Shown here: positions 34,273 to 42,950 of the stretch, one piece after another
Layout: each line of letters begins with the position of its first letter
Position numbering within the stretch: the stretch's first letter is position 1
Source: Pseudanabaena sp. ABRG5-3
Lineage (GTDB): Bacteria > Cyanobacteriota > Cyanobacteriia > Pseudanabaenales > Pseudanabaenaceae
Length of the DNA: 64,000 nucleotides
Assembly: GCF_003967015.1 (NCBI RefSeq)
Contig: NZ_AP017560.1
Span: 248,001 to 312,000, forward strand
Reading direction: 5' to 3'
Made by a program: the position numbers and the translations under genes
The notes under the pieces: generated by a model
What the model was told of the DNA's origin: nothing
What the model saw: the letters and a program-made list of their open reading frames with translations, nothing else
The model's database searches: none

Positions 34273-36984
34273 ATGTCTACTCTTGTCATTGTCGAATCGC
34301 CCACTAAGGCACGCACCATTCGTAACTTTTTGCCCTCAGAGTACCGAGTTGAGGCATCAATGGGTCATGTGCGCGATTTGCCACAGTCAGCTAGTGACAT
34401 CCCTGCGGAGTTGAAATCCTCTGAGTGGGCAAAACTAGGTGTAAATGTTGATGCTGACTTTGAGCCTCTGTATATCGTGCCAGACGATAAGAAAAAGATC
34501 GTCCGTGAACTTAAATCTGCCCTTAAGGGAGTCAAGGAATTAATTCTGGCGACTGACGAAGATCGCGAGGGTGAAAGTATTTCTTGGCACTTGTTGCAAA
34601 TTTTGCAGCCAAAAGTACCGATCAAGCGCATGGTTTTCCATGAGATCACCTCTGAAGCAATCAAAGGGGCTTTGAAAAATTGTCGCCAGATTGATGATCG
34701 CCTTGTCCATGCCCAAGAAACCCGCCGCATTCTCGATCGCCTTGTTGGTTATACCCTCTCGCCTTTGCTCTGGAAAAAAATTGCATGGGGACTCTCCGCA
34801 GGACGGGTGCAGTCGGTGGCTGTTCGCCTCATCGTCAATCGGGAACGGGAACGTCGTGCTTTTAAGTCAGGTAGCTATTGGGACTTGAAGGCAAATCTCT
34901 ATGCGCCGAAACAGGAATTTCCTGTACAGCTAGTCTCAGTTGGTGGTACGAATGTAGCCACTGGTAAAGACTTTGATGAGGCAACGGGGAAAATTGCCAA
35001 GGGTCGTAAGGTTTTATTGCTTGATGAAGCAGGGGCGATCGCACTCAAAGAGAGACTCAATGGCAAAGTCTGGTCAGTGAGCAATCTTGATGAGCGTCCC
35101 ACTACCCGTAAGCCATCACCACCTTTCACCACCTCGACCATGCAGCAGGAGGCAAACCGTAAATTGCGCCTGTCGGCAAGGGATTCGATGCGAGTAGCGC
35201 AAGCTTTGTACGAGCAGGGCTACATCACTTATATGCGTACTGACTCTGTGCATCTGTCGCAACAGGCGATCGCGGCGGCACGTCAATGCGTGACCACGAT
35301 GTATGGTAGCAACTTCCTCAGCAAAGAGCCTCGCCAATATGTCACCAAATCTAAAGGCGCACAGGAAGCCCACGAAGCGATCCGTCCCGCAGGTGAAACT
35401 TTCCGCACACCCCAAGAAACGGGTTTGTCTGGTCGTGAGTTAGCGCTTTATGACCTGATCTGGAAGCGCACCGTTGCCTCACAGATGGCAGATGCCCAGT
35501 TGACCATGCTTAGTGTCCAGTTAACCGTTGAGGATGCTATTTTCCGTGCTTCGGGCAAACGAATTGACTTCGCAGGATTTTTTCGCGCCTATGTCGAAGG
35601 TTCTGATGATCCCGATGCGGCTTTGGAAGAAAAGGAAATCACCTTACCACCGCTCAAAATGGGCGATCATCCCGTCTGCCGTGAATTAAATACGGTTGGA
35701 CATGAAACCCAACCTCCAGCCAGATATACCGAAGCAGCTCTTGTGAAAATGTTGGAAAGTGAAGGCATCGGTCGTCCTAGTACCTACGCCAGCATTATCG
35801 GCACAATCTGCGATCGCGGTTATGTGCAACTGGTTAATAATGCCCTCATTCCGAGCTTTACCGCCTTTGCTGTCACCAGTTTGTTAGAGGAGCATTTCCC
35901 CAATCTTGTCGATCCTAGCTTCACCTCTAAAATGGAGCAAACCCTTGATGATATTTCTACAGGCAGTGTGGAATGGTTGCCCTATCTCAAAAAATTCTAT
36001 TCGGGTGAGCAGGGGCTAAGTGGACAGGTCAAGTCTCGCGATAGTCTCATTGATGGTGAAGCCGCAAGGACAGTCCACCTCGAAGGTTTAGATGATGATG
36101 TCAAGGTGAAGATCGGTAAGTTTGGAGCCTATATTCAAGTGGGAGAAGGCGATCGCACCGTTAATTCCTCCATTCCTCAAAACTTGACTCCTTCCGATCT
36201 CGTCCCCGACAAAATCGAAATGCTGCTCAAGCAAAAACTAGAAGGCCCCGATCAAGTCGGTATCCATCCAGAAACCAATGAGCCAATCTTTATGATGGTT
36301 GGTCAGTATGGGCCTTATGTGCAGTTAGGGCAAGCAACCGAAGCAGTTCCCAAACCCAAACGCGCTTCTTTGCCCAAGGGAATGCAGCCTGAACAGGTGA
36401 CTCTTGACGTTGCTGTGAAGTTGCTTGCTTTGCCGCGCACTTTAGGCGCACATCCTGATACTGGCAATCGTGTATTTGTAAATACAGGGCGCTTTGGCCC
36501 CTATGTTTGCCATGTCAAGGGCAATGGCGATAAGGATGATAACCGATCGCTAAAAGCCACTGACGATCCTTACACGATTACCTTTGAACGCGCCTTAGAG
36601 TTACTAGCCCAGCCCAAAACCCTGCGTGGTGCAGCAGCAGCCAAGGTTCTCAAATCCCTTGGTAAGCACCCTGATGACGATGATGCGATCGAGATTCTCG
36701 ATGGCAAATATGGCGCTTATGTAAAGCATGGCAAGGTCAATGTATCGCTCACCAAGGAGCAATCTGTCGATACCTTGACCCTAGAGGAAGCTCTATCCAT
36801 GTTGGCTACTAAATCTAAGTCGAGCAAAAGTACTAGCAAACGGACTAAGGCTGCTTCCAGCGAAACCAAGAAAACTACAACCAAAAAGACCACTACAAAA
36901 TCCACTGCCAAGGCTGCTACAACGAAAACTGCTACAAAAACCACGAAAAAGACTACAACCAAAAAGACAGCAGCAACTAAGTAG
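34273..36984 (+). CDS. topA: DNA topoisomerase I
   Basis: Type IA topoisomerase relaxing negative supercoils (about 903 residues). TOPRIM domain at the N-terminus (STLVIVESPTKARTIRNFLP, then TDEDREGES with the catalytic acidic cluster). The active-site Tyr is in GYITYMRTDSV. After the core come several C-terminal repeats of the type KIGKFGAYIQVGEGDR that replace zinc fingers in cyanobacterial enzymes, then a Lys/Thr-rich tail of about 60 residues (KKTTTKKTTTKST type) likely to bind DNA or RNA polymerase. ATG at 34273 is the fifth codon of a TTG-started frame and fits the family N-terminus. Confidence 0.98.
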   Translation: MSTLVIVESPTKARTIRNFLPSEYRVEASMGHVRDLPQSASDIPAELKSSEWAKLGVNVDADFEPLYIVPDDKKKIVRELKSALKGVKELILATDEDREGESISWHLLQILQPKVPIKRMVFHEITSEAIKGALKNCRQIDDRLVHAQETRRILDRLVGYTLSPLLWKKIAWGLSAGRVQSVAVRLIVNRERERRAFKSGSYWDLKANLYAPKQEFPVQLVSVGGTNVATGKDFDEATGKIAKGRKVLLLDEAGAIALKERLNGKVWSVSNLDERPTTRKPSPPFTTSTMQQEANRKLRLSARDSMRVAQALYEQGYITYMRTDSVHLSQQAIAAARQCVTTMYGSNFLSKEPRQYVTKSKGAQEAHEAIRPAGETFRTPQETGLSGRELALYDLIWKRTVASQMADAQLTMLSVQLTVEDAIFRASGKRIDFAGFFRAYVEGSDDPDAALEEKEITLPPLKMGDHPVCRELNTVGHETQPPARYTEAALVKMLESEGIGRPSTYASIIGTICDRGYVQLVNNALIPSFTAFAVTSLLEEHFPNLVDPSFTSKMEQTLDDISTGSVEWLPYLKKFYSGEQGLSGQVKSRDSLIDGEAARTVHLEGLDDDVKVKIGKFGAYIQVGEGDRTVNSSIPQNLTPSDLVPDKIEMLLKQKLEGPDQVGIHPETNEPIFMMVGQYGPYVQLGQATEAVPKPKRASLPKGMQPEQVTLDVAVKLLALPRTLGAHPDTGNRVFVNTGRFGPYVCHVKGNGDKDDNRSLKATDDPYTITFERALELLAQPKTLRGAAAAKVLKSLGKHPDDDDAIEILDGKYGAYVKHGKVNVSLTKEQSVDTLTLEEALSMLATKSKSSKSTSKRTKAASSETKKTTTKKTTTKSTAKAATTKTATKTTKKTTTKKTAATK

Positions 36985-36987
36985 GAT

Positions 36988-37048
36988 ACATATCCTAAAG
37001 CCATAAAAAAACACGCGAAGCGTGTTTTTTTATGGCTTTAGGATATGT
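36988..37048. terminator. Very long perfect palindrome, topA terminator
   Basis: Perfect 29-bp arms (36988-37016 and 37020-37048; core AAAAAAACACGC) around a GAA loop, starting three bases after the topA stop. The right arm ends next to an IS4-family element, and a 13-bp part of the arm (37034-37046) is repeated beyond the element, so the insertion seems to have occurred at this hairpin. Confidence 0.85.
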
Positions 37049-38110
37049 ACAGGACAAAAAATTAATGGAGTTGAAGAAAGCAGAGGAATTGGCATGGAGA
37101 TGAAGGTTAAGGACGATATCACGAAGGAAATCAAAGCCAAGGCGAAAAATGCTCTTAGGTAAGCGACCATGTTTTTTCGGTTTGAGAGACTTAAAGACAG
37201 AGAGCCACAAACCAGAAGAAAAACACCAACATAAAGCAATCGTGAGCAAAGCAATCAATTTAGAAAGACGTTCAGAGTGTTGAAGATGAGTGGACTCTAA
37301 GCAAAAGCCACGAGATTTAAAACAGCCAAAGAGAGTCTCAATCGCCCAACGCATAGCATAGTCAGCAATGGCAGTATGAGGGAGATGAGCCGTGGCAACA
37401 ACTAATAAATCACCATCCTCCAAACGCATCGCCGCAATATAAAGTGAATGTCCCCAAACTAATCGAGGTTGAGATAGCACCTTGGATTGACCAACTTGGA
37501 GGTCTTGAAAACAAACGTCAGCACGTAGTTTTTTCTGCCCGTCGTCAAGTAAAGTATTTTTGCGAATGCGAATCCGAAAACGGGTACATGGGTCAGACAA
37601 CAAGTAATCAAACCACTCTTCCCCCACAAATTCTCGGTCTGCGGTCAAAAAGTCGATTTGGCGGTCTGCAAATATTTCCAGAAATCGATTCCACAATTCA
37701 CAACGTTCACGGGTATTTGAGTTGCCTTTTTTATCCAGCATGAGCCAGATCAAGGGAAATGCGATACCTTGATGCACTACCCCCAAAGTCAGCACATTAA
37801 ACACTGTCTTGCCAAATTTCCAGTCCGTGCGGTCGATGCTGATTACCCATGGTTCGGGTATTTTCATTACTTTGACCACCATTAAGGCAATACTTTCGTA
37901 GTCCACTTCAAATTCTCGGAAAAATCTCTGTAAGCGCTTGTACCTTGATTCAACTTTCGCTTCACTACTAAACCCTGTCGCGATTTCTGCGAGATTTACT
38001 GTCCTAACTCGAATTAGTGCAACCAAGAATATTGATACAAAGGCGACTCTTGCTGCGTTCCATCTCAGATGTTGCTGCAACATTTCGCGGAATAGGTTAA
38101 TCTCTTTCAT
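36995..38110 (-). CDS. IS4-family transposase
   Basis: DDE transposase of about 371 residues from ATG at 38110 (MKEINLFREMLQQHLRWNAA). Catalytic residues are recognisable: Asp in VISIDRTDWKFG, Asp in FLTADREFVG and Glu in YAMRWAIETLFGCFK, which fits the IS4 Y-(2)-R-(3)-E-(6)-K signature. The gene seems intact. Oddly, the frame has no stop inside the element: it reads through the left inverted repeat and ends at 36995 inside the host topA terminator palindrome, adding about 17 foreign residues (from PKAIKKH on). Confidence 0.9.
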   Translation of the reverse strand: MKEINLFREMLQQHLRWNAARVAFVSIFLVALIRVRTVNLAEIATGFSSEAKVESRYKRLQRFFREFEVDYESIALMVVKVMKIPEPWVISIDRTDWKFGKTVFNVLTLGVVHQGIAFPLIWLMLDKKGNSNTRERCELWNRFLEIFADRQIDFLTADREFVGEEWFDYLLSDPCTRFRIRIRKNTLLDDGQKKLRADVCFQDLQVGQSKVLSQPRLVWGHSLYIAAMRLEDGDLLVVATAHLPHTAIADYAMRWAIETLFGCFKSRGFCLESTHLQHSERLSKLIALLTIALCWCFSSGLWLSVFKSLKPKKHGRLPKSIFRLGFDFLRDIVLNLHLHANSSAFFNSINFLSCTYPKAIKKHASRVFLWL

Positions 38111-38188
38111 GGGGGTTTTATTTGTGATGTGGTTATCTTTATAAAACCCCTTCCTATCTACTTTTGCAACTTTTTGTCCTGTACTAAG
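37047..38188 (-). mobile_element. IS4-family insertion sequence
   Basis: About 1.14 kb. The inner ends carry inverted repeats GTACAGGACAAAAA (left, 37047-37060) and TTTTTGTCCTGTAC (right, 38171-38184). The 13-bp sequence GGCTTTAGGATAT occurs immediately left (37034-37046) and right (38189-38201), consistent with a target-site duplication. The right end then has four extra bases (TAAG) outside the inverted repeat, so the exact border is uncertain. It carries one transposase gene on the minus strand. Confidence 0.8.
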
Positions 38189-38273
38189 GGCTTTAGGATA
38201 TAAAAGACAGCACAAATGTCTGACGACTAATCCAGTCATTAACTACAATAATCATATTAAAAATTGCTAATTT

Positions 38274-38554
38274 ATGAGTGCTGTCAAAGTCCCAATTCCA
38301 AAATTTCGACTCCGTACAACTATAGTAATTCCCTTTGTCTTAGAAATTATTGTAGCAGTTGGATAGTAGGGTATTTATCATTTAGGAATGAGCAACAAGC
38401 AATCAAAACTCTAGGTTATTCTTTCAATCACATGACCGCCCAATTAAAGGAATCATTTGCGGCCCTATACCAAAGCCAAGAATCACTTCGCATTGCGATT
38501 GAAGTGAAAGGGCATGGCGCAATGATGACCTATTGGTTATTGGGTAAACGCTAG
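38274..38554 (+). pseudogene. Remnant of a HAMP/class III cyclase gene, frameshifted and internally deleted
   Basis: ATG at 38274 starts a plausible membrane N-terminus (FRLRTTIVIPFVLEIIVAVG) and hits stop codons. One frame over it continues VGYLSFRNEQQAIKTLGYSF and NHMTAQLKESFAALYQSQ, a HAMP-like linker. This passes directly into IEVKGHGAMMTYWLLGKR, which is the extreme C-terminus of a class III adenylate cyclase. The sensor and catalytic domains in between are missing. So a full-length receptor cyclase gene has decayed by frameshift and deletion. It lies just beyond the IS4 element. Confidence 0.75.
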
Positions 38555-38580
38555 GTCTTACAAGGCTTTGTACTAAAACC

Positions 38581-38631
38581 CATATAAATATTTAAAAAGC
38601 TTGCTTTGCAGGCTTTTTGAATATTTATATG
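38581..38631. terminator. Long AT-rich hairpin
   Basis: 24-bp arms with two G-T pairs (38581-38604, CATATAAATATTTAAAAAGC..., and 38608-38631) around TTT. It sits 26 bases past the cyclase remnant stop and may be its old terminator. Confidence 0.65.
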
Positions 38632-38897
38632 AAAGACCGAAATAGGGTGCAACAATATTTATGTAAATACATAAGAAATATGAATATATATAGATTAGCA
38701 GCATAAATATTTATCATTGATTTTTCATTTATATTTTTTATTTGTATAATGCTTATCTTGGCACACCTCCAAACATTAACCTATGCTCCCTTAAAGAATA
38801 GTTATTCTACAGCTTGAGCTAGTGATTAATTAGAATAGGCAGAGTTTCACGCTAACTGTCCTGATAAAGTGCTGCCATCTTTAGTATACAGTATACG
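38632..38897. other. AT-rich intergenic stretch without a gene
   Basis: No credible coding frame on either strand and no RNA gene recognised. It includes long A/T-rich stretches and the palindromic TAGTATACAGTATAC near 38882. Confidence 0.4.
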
Positions 38898-39202
38898 GAT
38901 GGAACTTTAGATTCTCAACTATAGTCATTATTTTCCCTGTAGAGAGAACTCTAAAATCCTATAGATAATGTGATGGAACTTTAAATTTTAGATCGCAGTC
39001 ACTATCGCCAAGTAGTTAGTTAGAACTTTAGTTATTAGTTTCTAAATCACTACTTTTAAATGTAGATGGAACTTTATTTTTAGTTCATTAGTCAATACGC
39101 CCATGTAGCGATGGAACTTTAAAAACCGTTTCCAATCAATACTTTCAAGCAATTAGATGGAACTTTGGATTGTAGTTCCCTATCACTATCTCAATCAACT
39201 GC
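38898..39202 (+). repeat. Degenerate tandem array, about 46-bp units with GATGGAACTTTA core
   Basis: Units begin at 38898, 38972, 39019, 39065, 39110 and 39156, with a shorter degenerate one near 38942 (GAGAGAACTCTA). The spacing is 44-47 bases except for the short unit. Each unit starts with GATGGAACTTTA (GTTAGAACTTTA in the third), followed by a less conserved AT-rich part containing TAGTTC or TAGTC and a TCA-TAT-like segment. No CRISPR-type regularity. The array ends about 100 bases before the ATG at 39302, so it may be regulatory or a decaying minisatellite. Confidence 0.75.
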
Positions 39203-39301
39203 ATTTGCTAGGATAAATTCAATGTTTATGCTAGTGGATGTAACGGGTTCTACTTTGCTTGAATTTCTTTGTTAACGTAAACCTCACTAAGGAAAACACA
39301 A

Positions 39302-39847
39302 ATGGCTTTTATATCAACATTTGAGCTACTTCTCAAGCCTCAACTTCCTAAGTCAATTACAGATTCAAGACCTGAGCTACAACCGATTGCAAGAAACATC
39401 CTCCAAGGCTACTTCCTCACCATTGCCAACATCACCAACGAGCTTGTGTTTCTTTCAGTCGTTGTTACCACAAGAACTCCTGGGCTAGATCCCAAAAAAA
39501 TTCTCACGGTTCTTGATACTACAGGTGTAAATGGTCCTGTAAGTAGTTTCTTTGATGGTATTGGCGAAACCAAAAAATCACGCTTTACCTTTCCCGTCAA
39601 TGCGAATGATACTGGCTTGTTCATTTTACAACCCAATGCTCTAGATGAGGAACTTAGGAAAGCAGCCAATTTTGAACTGAGAGGTTATGCTGAGATCTTT
39701 GTCAGTTCTGTATCAGCAGCCAAAAAGACGAAGTTACTGATTACTCCTGAGCACCGTGGCACATTCTTTGGAACAGAACATGCTCAGCTTGGAGAAGTTG
39801 CCTATACATTGCCAATTGCTGGCGGAAACTCTCTGTTTGAGATATAG
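39302..39847 (+). CDS. Conserved-looking hypothetical protein
   Basis: 181 residues, not recognised. The ATG follows AAGGAAAACACAA, an acceptable ribosome site. The composition suggests a beta-rich globular protein with no signal peptide: NELVFLSVVVTTRTPG, KKSRFTFPVNANDTGLFILQ and GYAEIFVSSVS look like successive strands. It ends in a Gly/Asn-rich segment. The upstream 300 bases hold the 46-bp tandem array; a small inverted-repeat element lies downstream. Function unknown. Confidence 0.65.
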   Translation: MAFISTFELLLKPQLPKSITDSRPELQPIARNILQGYFLTIANITNELVFLSVVVTTRTPGLDPKKILTVLDTTGVNGPVSSFFDGIGETKKSRFTFPVNANDTGLFILQPNALDEELRKAANFELRGYAEIFVSSVSAAKKTKLLITPEHRGTFFGTEHAQLGEVAYTLPIAGGNSLFEI

Positions 39848-39914
39848 AAGCAAGCTTATTCTTTCCCTTGCAATGGATGTCTAAATAATTAGGAGAGTGG
39901 TGTACAACACTTGT

Positions 39915-40010
39915 CCTAATTCCCTTTAAACGGTTTGTGGAAGCGCATCCCTTTAAGGGATGCGCTTCCACAAACCCAAAAAATCTACAAATAATTTAGG
40001 ACTGCTATAG
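39915..40010 (+). repeat. Small inverted-repeat element (MITE-like), copy A
   Basis: A central hairpin with about 21-bp arms (39932-39976, GGTTTGTGGAAGCGCATCCC and complement) is followed by AATCTACAAATAATTTAGGACTGCTATAG. The same arrangement recurs at 44169-44262. The right end (TTTAGGACTGCTATAG) is a clear terminal repeat; the left end (GTCCTAA near 39913) is degenerate. It ends one base before the start codon of the DUF1350 gene. Confidence 0.75.
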
Positions 40011-40011
40011 T

Positions 40012-40959
40012 ATGCCAGAAACTAGTCGGCTCAATTATAGAAGCTTGTCGCATAGTCAAGTACTTCTACATCCCAATCCCAAGGGAATCATCCAATTTAT
40101 TGGTGGATTTGTTTTTGGTTCCTTTCCTGTGCCAGCGTATAAGTATTTGCATCAATTTTTGTTCGATCAAGGATATTCGTTGATTTTGTATCGCTTCCCA
40201 TTGAATCCATTTCAATTAAATCATTGGCAAGTTGCGCTAGATCTACTCAAGGAGCAATATGCCCTCAAAGTAGAAATTGTCAAATTACTCAAACAAGAAA
40301 AGCAACCTAGCGAAGTTCTCAATGTCTATGCAAATCCTGCTAACTACCGATGGCTAGGTCATAGCCTTGGCAGTAAATATGTGATCTTGCTGGAAATTTT
40401 AAGCCATAAGCCAGAAAGACGTATCCAAGTTTTGCAAGATGCTTTGAGACAGGAAGATGTCAATAGTCTAGTCCAAGGTATTAATGTTGCTGAAGCAAAG
40501 AAGCGAGAGTCAGAGGCATCTCTGCGACAACTACTACCTGATGCTTTATCAATTAGTCAGTTTTTCATTCGTGATCAACCTGCGGTTTTACTTGCACCTG
40601 AAGTCAGTAATACCGTGAGGTTTTTAAGATCTGGCTGGAGAATATCTAATTCTAGAACTAGACCGAATCAGCAGCAAACTGAAAACTTAATTCGAGATAG
40701 TAAAGAACTATTTAACTTAACAGGGATTATTTCTTTTAATTTGGATGCGATCGCCGAAGATGATGTGGCTTTTTTGGTAGAGGAGATTAAACATAGAGCT
40801 TTTCAGCCACCTTTATCCAAAGAGCTATACGGCTATCATCTACAACCGCTTGGGATTCATATTGAAGAGTTAGGGCGTGATATCGTGAATTTCTATGAAG
40901 AGCTAGAGCAACGTAAAGCTAAGAGCAAGCCTTCGCTAACTAGTGAACTCGCTGTTTAA
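40012..40959 (+). CDS. DUF1350 family protein (alpha/beta-hydrolase-like)
   Basis: 315 residues. The family feature GIIQFIGGFVFGSFPVPAYK near residue 25 and the nucleophile-elbow-like segment RWLGHSLGSKY near 120 place it in DUF1350, found in cyanobacteria and plants. The Ser of GHSLGS is the candidate nucleophile. No signal peptide. The ATG lies directly after the end of a repeat element and has no ribosome-binding sequence of its own in the preceding 15 bases, so expression may rely on the element or use another start. Substrate unknown. Confidence 0.85.
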   Translation: MPETSRLNYRSLSHSQVLLHPNPKGIIQFIGGFVFGSFPVPAYKYLHQFLFDQGYSLILYRFPLNPFQLNHWQVALDLLKEQYALKVEIVKLLKQEKQPSEVLNVYANPANYRWLGHSLGSKYVILLEILSHKPERRIQVLQDALRQEDVNSLVQGINVAEAKKRESEASLRQLLPDALSISQFFIRDQPAVLLAPEVSNTVRFLRSGWRISNSRTRPNQQQTENLIRDSKELFNLTGIISFNLDAIAEDDVAFLVEEIKHRAFQPPLSKELYGYHLQPLGIHIEELGRDIVNFYEELEQRKAKSKPSLTSELAV

Positions 40960-40971
40960 GTAACTACCCTC

Positions 40972-41010
40972 CAAACCTGTGGTGCACGCTGCGCGTGCGC
41001 CACAGGTTTG
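40972..41010 (+). terminator. Hairpin with GGTGCACGC core, terminator of the DUF1350 gene
   Basis: 18-bp arms with one G-T pair (40972-40989, CAAACCTGTGGTGCACGC, and 40993-41010), TGC loop, followed by GCGGTTTTAT. Third member of the hairpin family seen at 31314 and 32252. Confidence 0.7.
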
Positions 41011-41118
41011 CGGTTTTATATGCACGAAGTTACATTTTTTATCTAAACGAAAGAAAGTGCTAACCGTAACAATCGCTAACTGTTAAGATGCAAGTAGCAG
41101 TTACGACAGCAGCAATCC

Positions 41119-42369
41119 ATGACATTAACTTACGAAAAGACCTTAGCAGATCAGGTCAGAGCAGATTTTGATATTTTGAATCAAGAGGTTAACGGCAAGC
41201 CCCTCATTTATTTTGATAATGCTGCCAGTTCTCAAAAGCCTAAATCTGTGATCAATGCTTGGAAATATTACTACGAGCATGACAATGCCAATGTGCATCG
41301 GGGCGCACATACCCTCAGTGCTAGAGCTACGGATGCCTATGAAGGGGCAAGGGATAAGATCGCCAAATTTATCAATGCTAAATCATCTCAGGAGATTATT
41401 TATACCCGTAATGCCAGTGAAGCAATTAATCTAGTTGCCTATACATGGGGTTGGGCGAATCTCAAGGCAGGGGATGAAGTAATTCTCTCGGTAATGGAAC
41501 ATCACAGCAATATTGTACCTTGGCAGTTAATTGCTCAGCGTACAGGTGCGGTGTTGAAGTTCTTAGAACCAACTGATGAGGGAATATTAAGCGTAGAGCA
41601 GTTTAAATCTTTGCTCAATGCCAAAACTAAGCTCGTATCAATTGTCCATGTTTCCAATACCCTTGGCTGTGTCAATCCAGTGGAAGAGATTATTCCCTTA
41701 GCCCACGCTCAGGGGGCTAAAGTGTTGCTCGATGCTTGTCAAAGCATTCCCCATATGCCAATTGATGTTCAGGCTTTAGATTGCGATTGGTTAGTGGCTT
41801 CGGGGCATAAAATGTGTGCACCTACGGGAATTGGATTCCTGTATGGAAAGCGGGATATATTGCTAGCCATGCCTCCCTTTATGGGTGGTGGTGAAATGAT
41901 TGCGGATGTATTTCTCGATCATTCGACCTATGCGGATTTACCTCATAAGTTTGAGGCAGGTACACCTGCGATTGGGGAAGCGATCGCGCTCGGTGCTGCC
42001 GTGGATTATTTAATGGCGATCGGTATGGATAAAATCCATGCTTACGAACAGGAATTAATTAATTACTTGATGGATTATCTCGTCGAGATTCCTGATATTA
42101 AAATTTATGGACCACGTCATCATCGTGCAGGTTTAGCGGCTTTTACGATCGCCCACGGTATTCATGCTAATGACTTATCGGCAATGCTCGATCAAGAAGG
42201 AATTGCGATCCGTTCGGGACATCATTGTACCCAGCCATTGCATCGCTTTTTAGGGATTAGTGGTTCCGCGAGAGCAAGTGTTTATTTCTATAACACCAAA
42301 GCCGAAGTCGATACCTTTGTCACGGCTCTTAAAGAAGCGATCGCCTTTTTCAAAAATGTGATGGCATAA
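41119..42369 (+). CDS. sufS: Cysteine desulfurase SufS
   Basis: PLP-dependent enzyme that removes sulfur from cysteine for iron-sulfur cluster assembly (416 residues). Group II pattern throughout: [32 protein letters not shown], the PLP-binding Lys in [18 protein letters not shown] and the catalytic Cys in [12 protein letters not shown] on a short loop, as in SufS. It needs a sulfur acceptor such as SufE, not encoded here. The rest of the suf operon is not in this window. A gene for an adenylate-kinase-like protein follows after four bases. Confidence 0.96.
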   Translation: MTLTYEKTLADQVRADFDILNQEVNGKPLIYFDNAASSQKPKSVINAWKYYYEHDNANVHRGAHTLSARATDAYEGARDKIAKFINAKSSQEIIYTRNASEAINLVAYTWGWANLKAGDEVILSVMEHHSNIVPWQLIAQRTGAVLKFLEPTDEGILSVEQFKSLLNAKTKLVSIVHVSNTLGCVNPVEEIIPLAHAQGAKVLLDACQSIPHMPIDVQALDCDWLVASGHKMCAPTGIGFLYGKRDILLAMPPFMGGGEMIADVFLDHSTYADLPHKFEAGTPAIGEAIALGAAVDYLMAIGMDKIHAYEQELINYLMDYLVEIPDIKIYGPRHHRAGLAAFTIAHGIHANDLSAMLDQEGIAIRSGHHCTQPLHRFLGISGSARASVYFYNTKAEVDTFVTALKEAIAFFKNVMA

Positions 42370-42373
42370 ATAT

Positions 42374-42937
42374 ATGGTCAGATTAGTCCTATTAGGCGCA
42401 TCAGGTTCAGGTCGAACTACCCAAGCGGAACATCTACGCGCTTTATTAAATATTCCTGTGATCTCTACCAGCGAAATTTTGCGCTTAGAGATGGCAGCAG
42501 GAACAGATTTAGGCTTAGAGGTGAAAAGCTTCGTTGATGCAGGTGAGTTTGTTCCTGATCCCCTCATAATTTCGCTGATGCGATCGCGCCTAACGAAGGA
42601 AGATACTCGGCATGGATGGATTTTGGAGGGATATCCCCGTACCTCTTTTCAAGCTGAGGAGTTAGATTTTTTGCTGGATGAGTTAGGCTGTCCAATTAAC
42701 CATGCAATTTATCTAGAGGCTTCGGAAGAGACATTAATGCAGCGATCGCGATCGCGTGGTAATTCCGATGACACAATTGATGTAATTCAGAAACGAATTG
42801 AGCAATTTCTGGATTTAACTATGCCTTTATTGGAATATTACGGCTATAAACAGAAATTATTGACTATCAATAGTGAGCATGATGTAGCCACAGTTAGTTT
42901 TCAAATAGAGCATGGCATTAACCATTTACTAAAATAG
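42374..42937 (+). CDS. Adenylate-kinase-like protein with altered P-loop
   Basis: 187 residues of the nucleoside monophosphate kinase family. NMP-binding and LID regions are recognisable (VISTSEILRLEMAAGTDLG, VPDPLIISLMRSRL, GWILEGYPRTSFQAEELDF). The P-loop reads GASGSGRTTQ, with Arg where adenylate kinases have the essential Lys (GKGTQ). Activity is therefore doubtful, although some relatives tolerate this change. It starts four bases after sufS and 13 bases before dprA, so the three genes probably form one operon. It is likely a paralogue of the real adk located elsewhere. Confidence 0.85.
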   Translation: MVRLVLLGASGSGRTTQAEHLRALLNIPVISTSEILRLEMAAGTDLGLEVKSFVDAGEFVPDPLIISLMRSRLTKEDTRHGWILEGYPRTSFQAEELDFLLDELGCPINHAIYLEASEETLMQRSRSRGNSDDTIDVIQKRIEQFLDLTMPLLEYYGYKQKLLTINSEHDVATVSFQIEHGINHLLK

Positions 42938-42950
42938 CAATTTAGAATCC

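Noticed and set aside
36717-37014. Val/Phe-rich frames on the minus strand at the end of topA that look like membrane proteins
   Set aside because: Complement of the Lys/Thr-rich topoisomerase tail; codons for Lys and Thr read backwards give hydrophobic residues.
38264-38554. The 96-codon frame as a real small gene
   Set aside because: Its N-terminal 30 residues are out of frame with the recognisable protein, and it joins a HAMP-like segment to a cyclase C-terminus with nothing in between. Treated as a pseudogene.
38898-39202. The tandem array as a CRISPR
   Set aside because: The conserved part is only about 12 bases, the remaining part of the unit also shows similarity between units (spacers should be unrelated), and no cas gene lies nearby.
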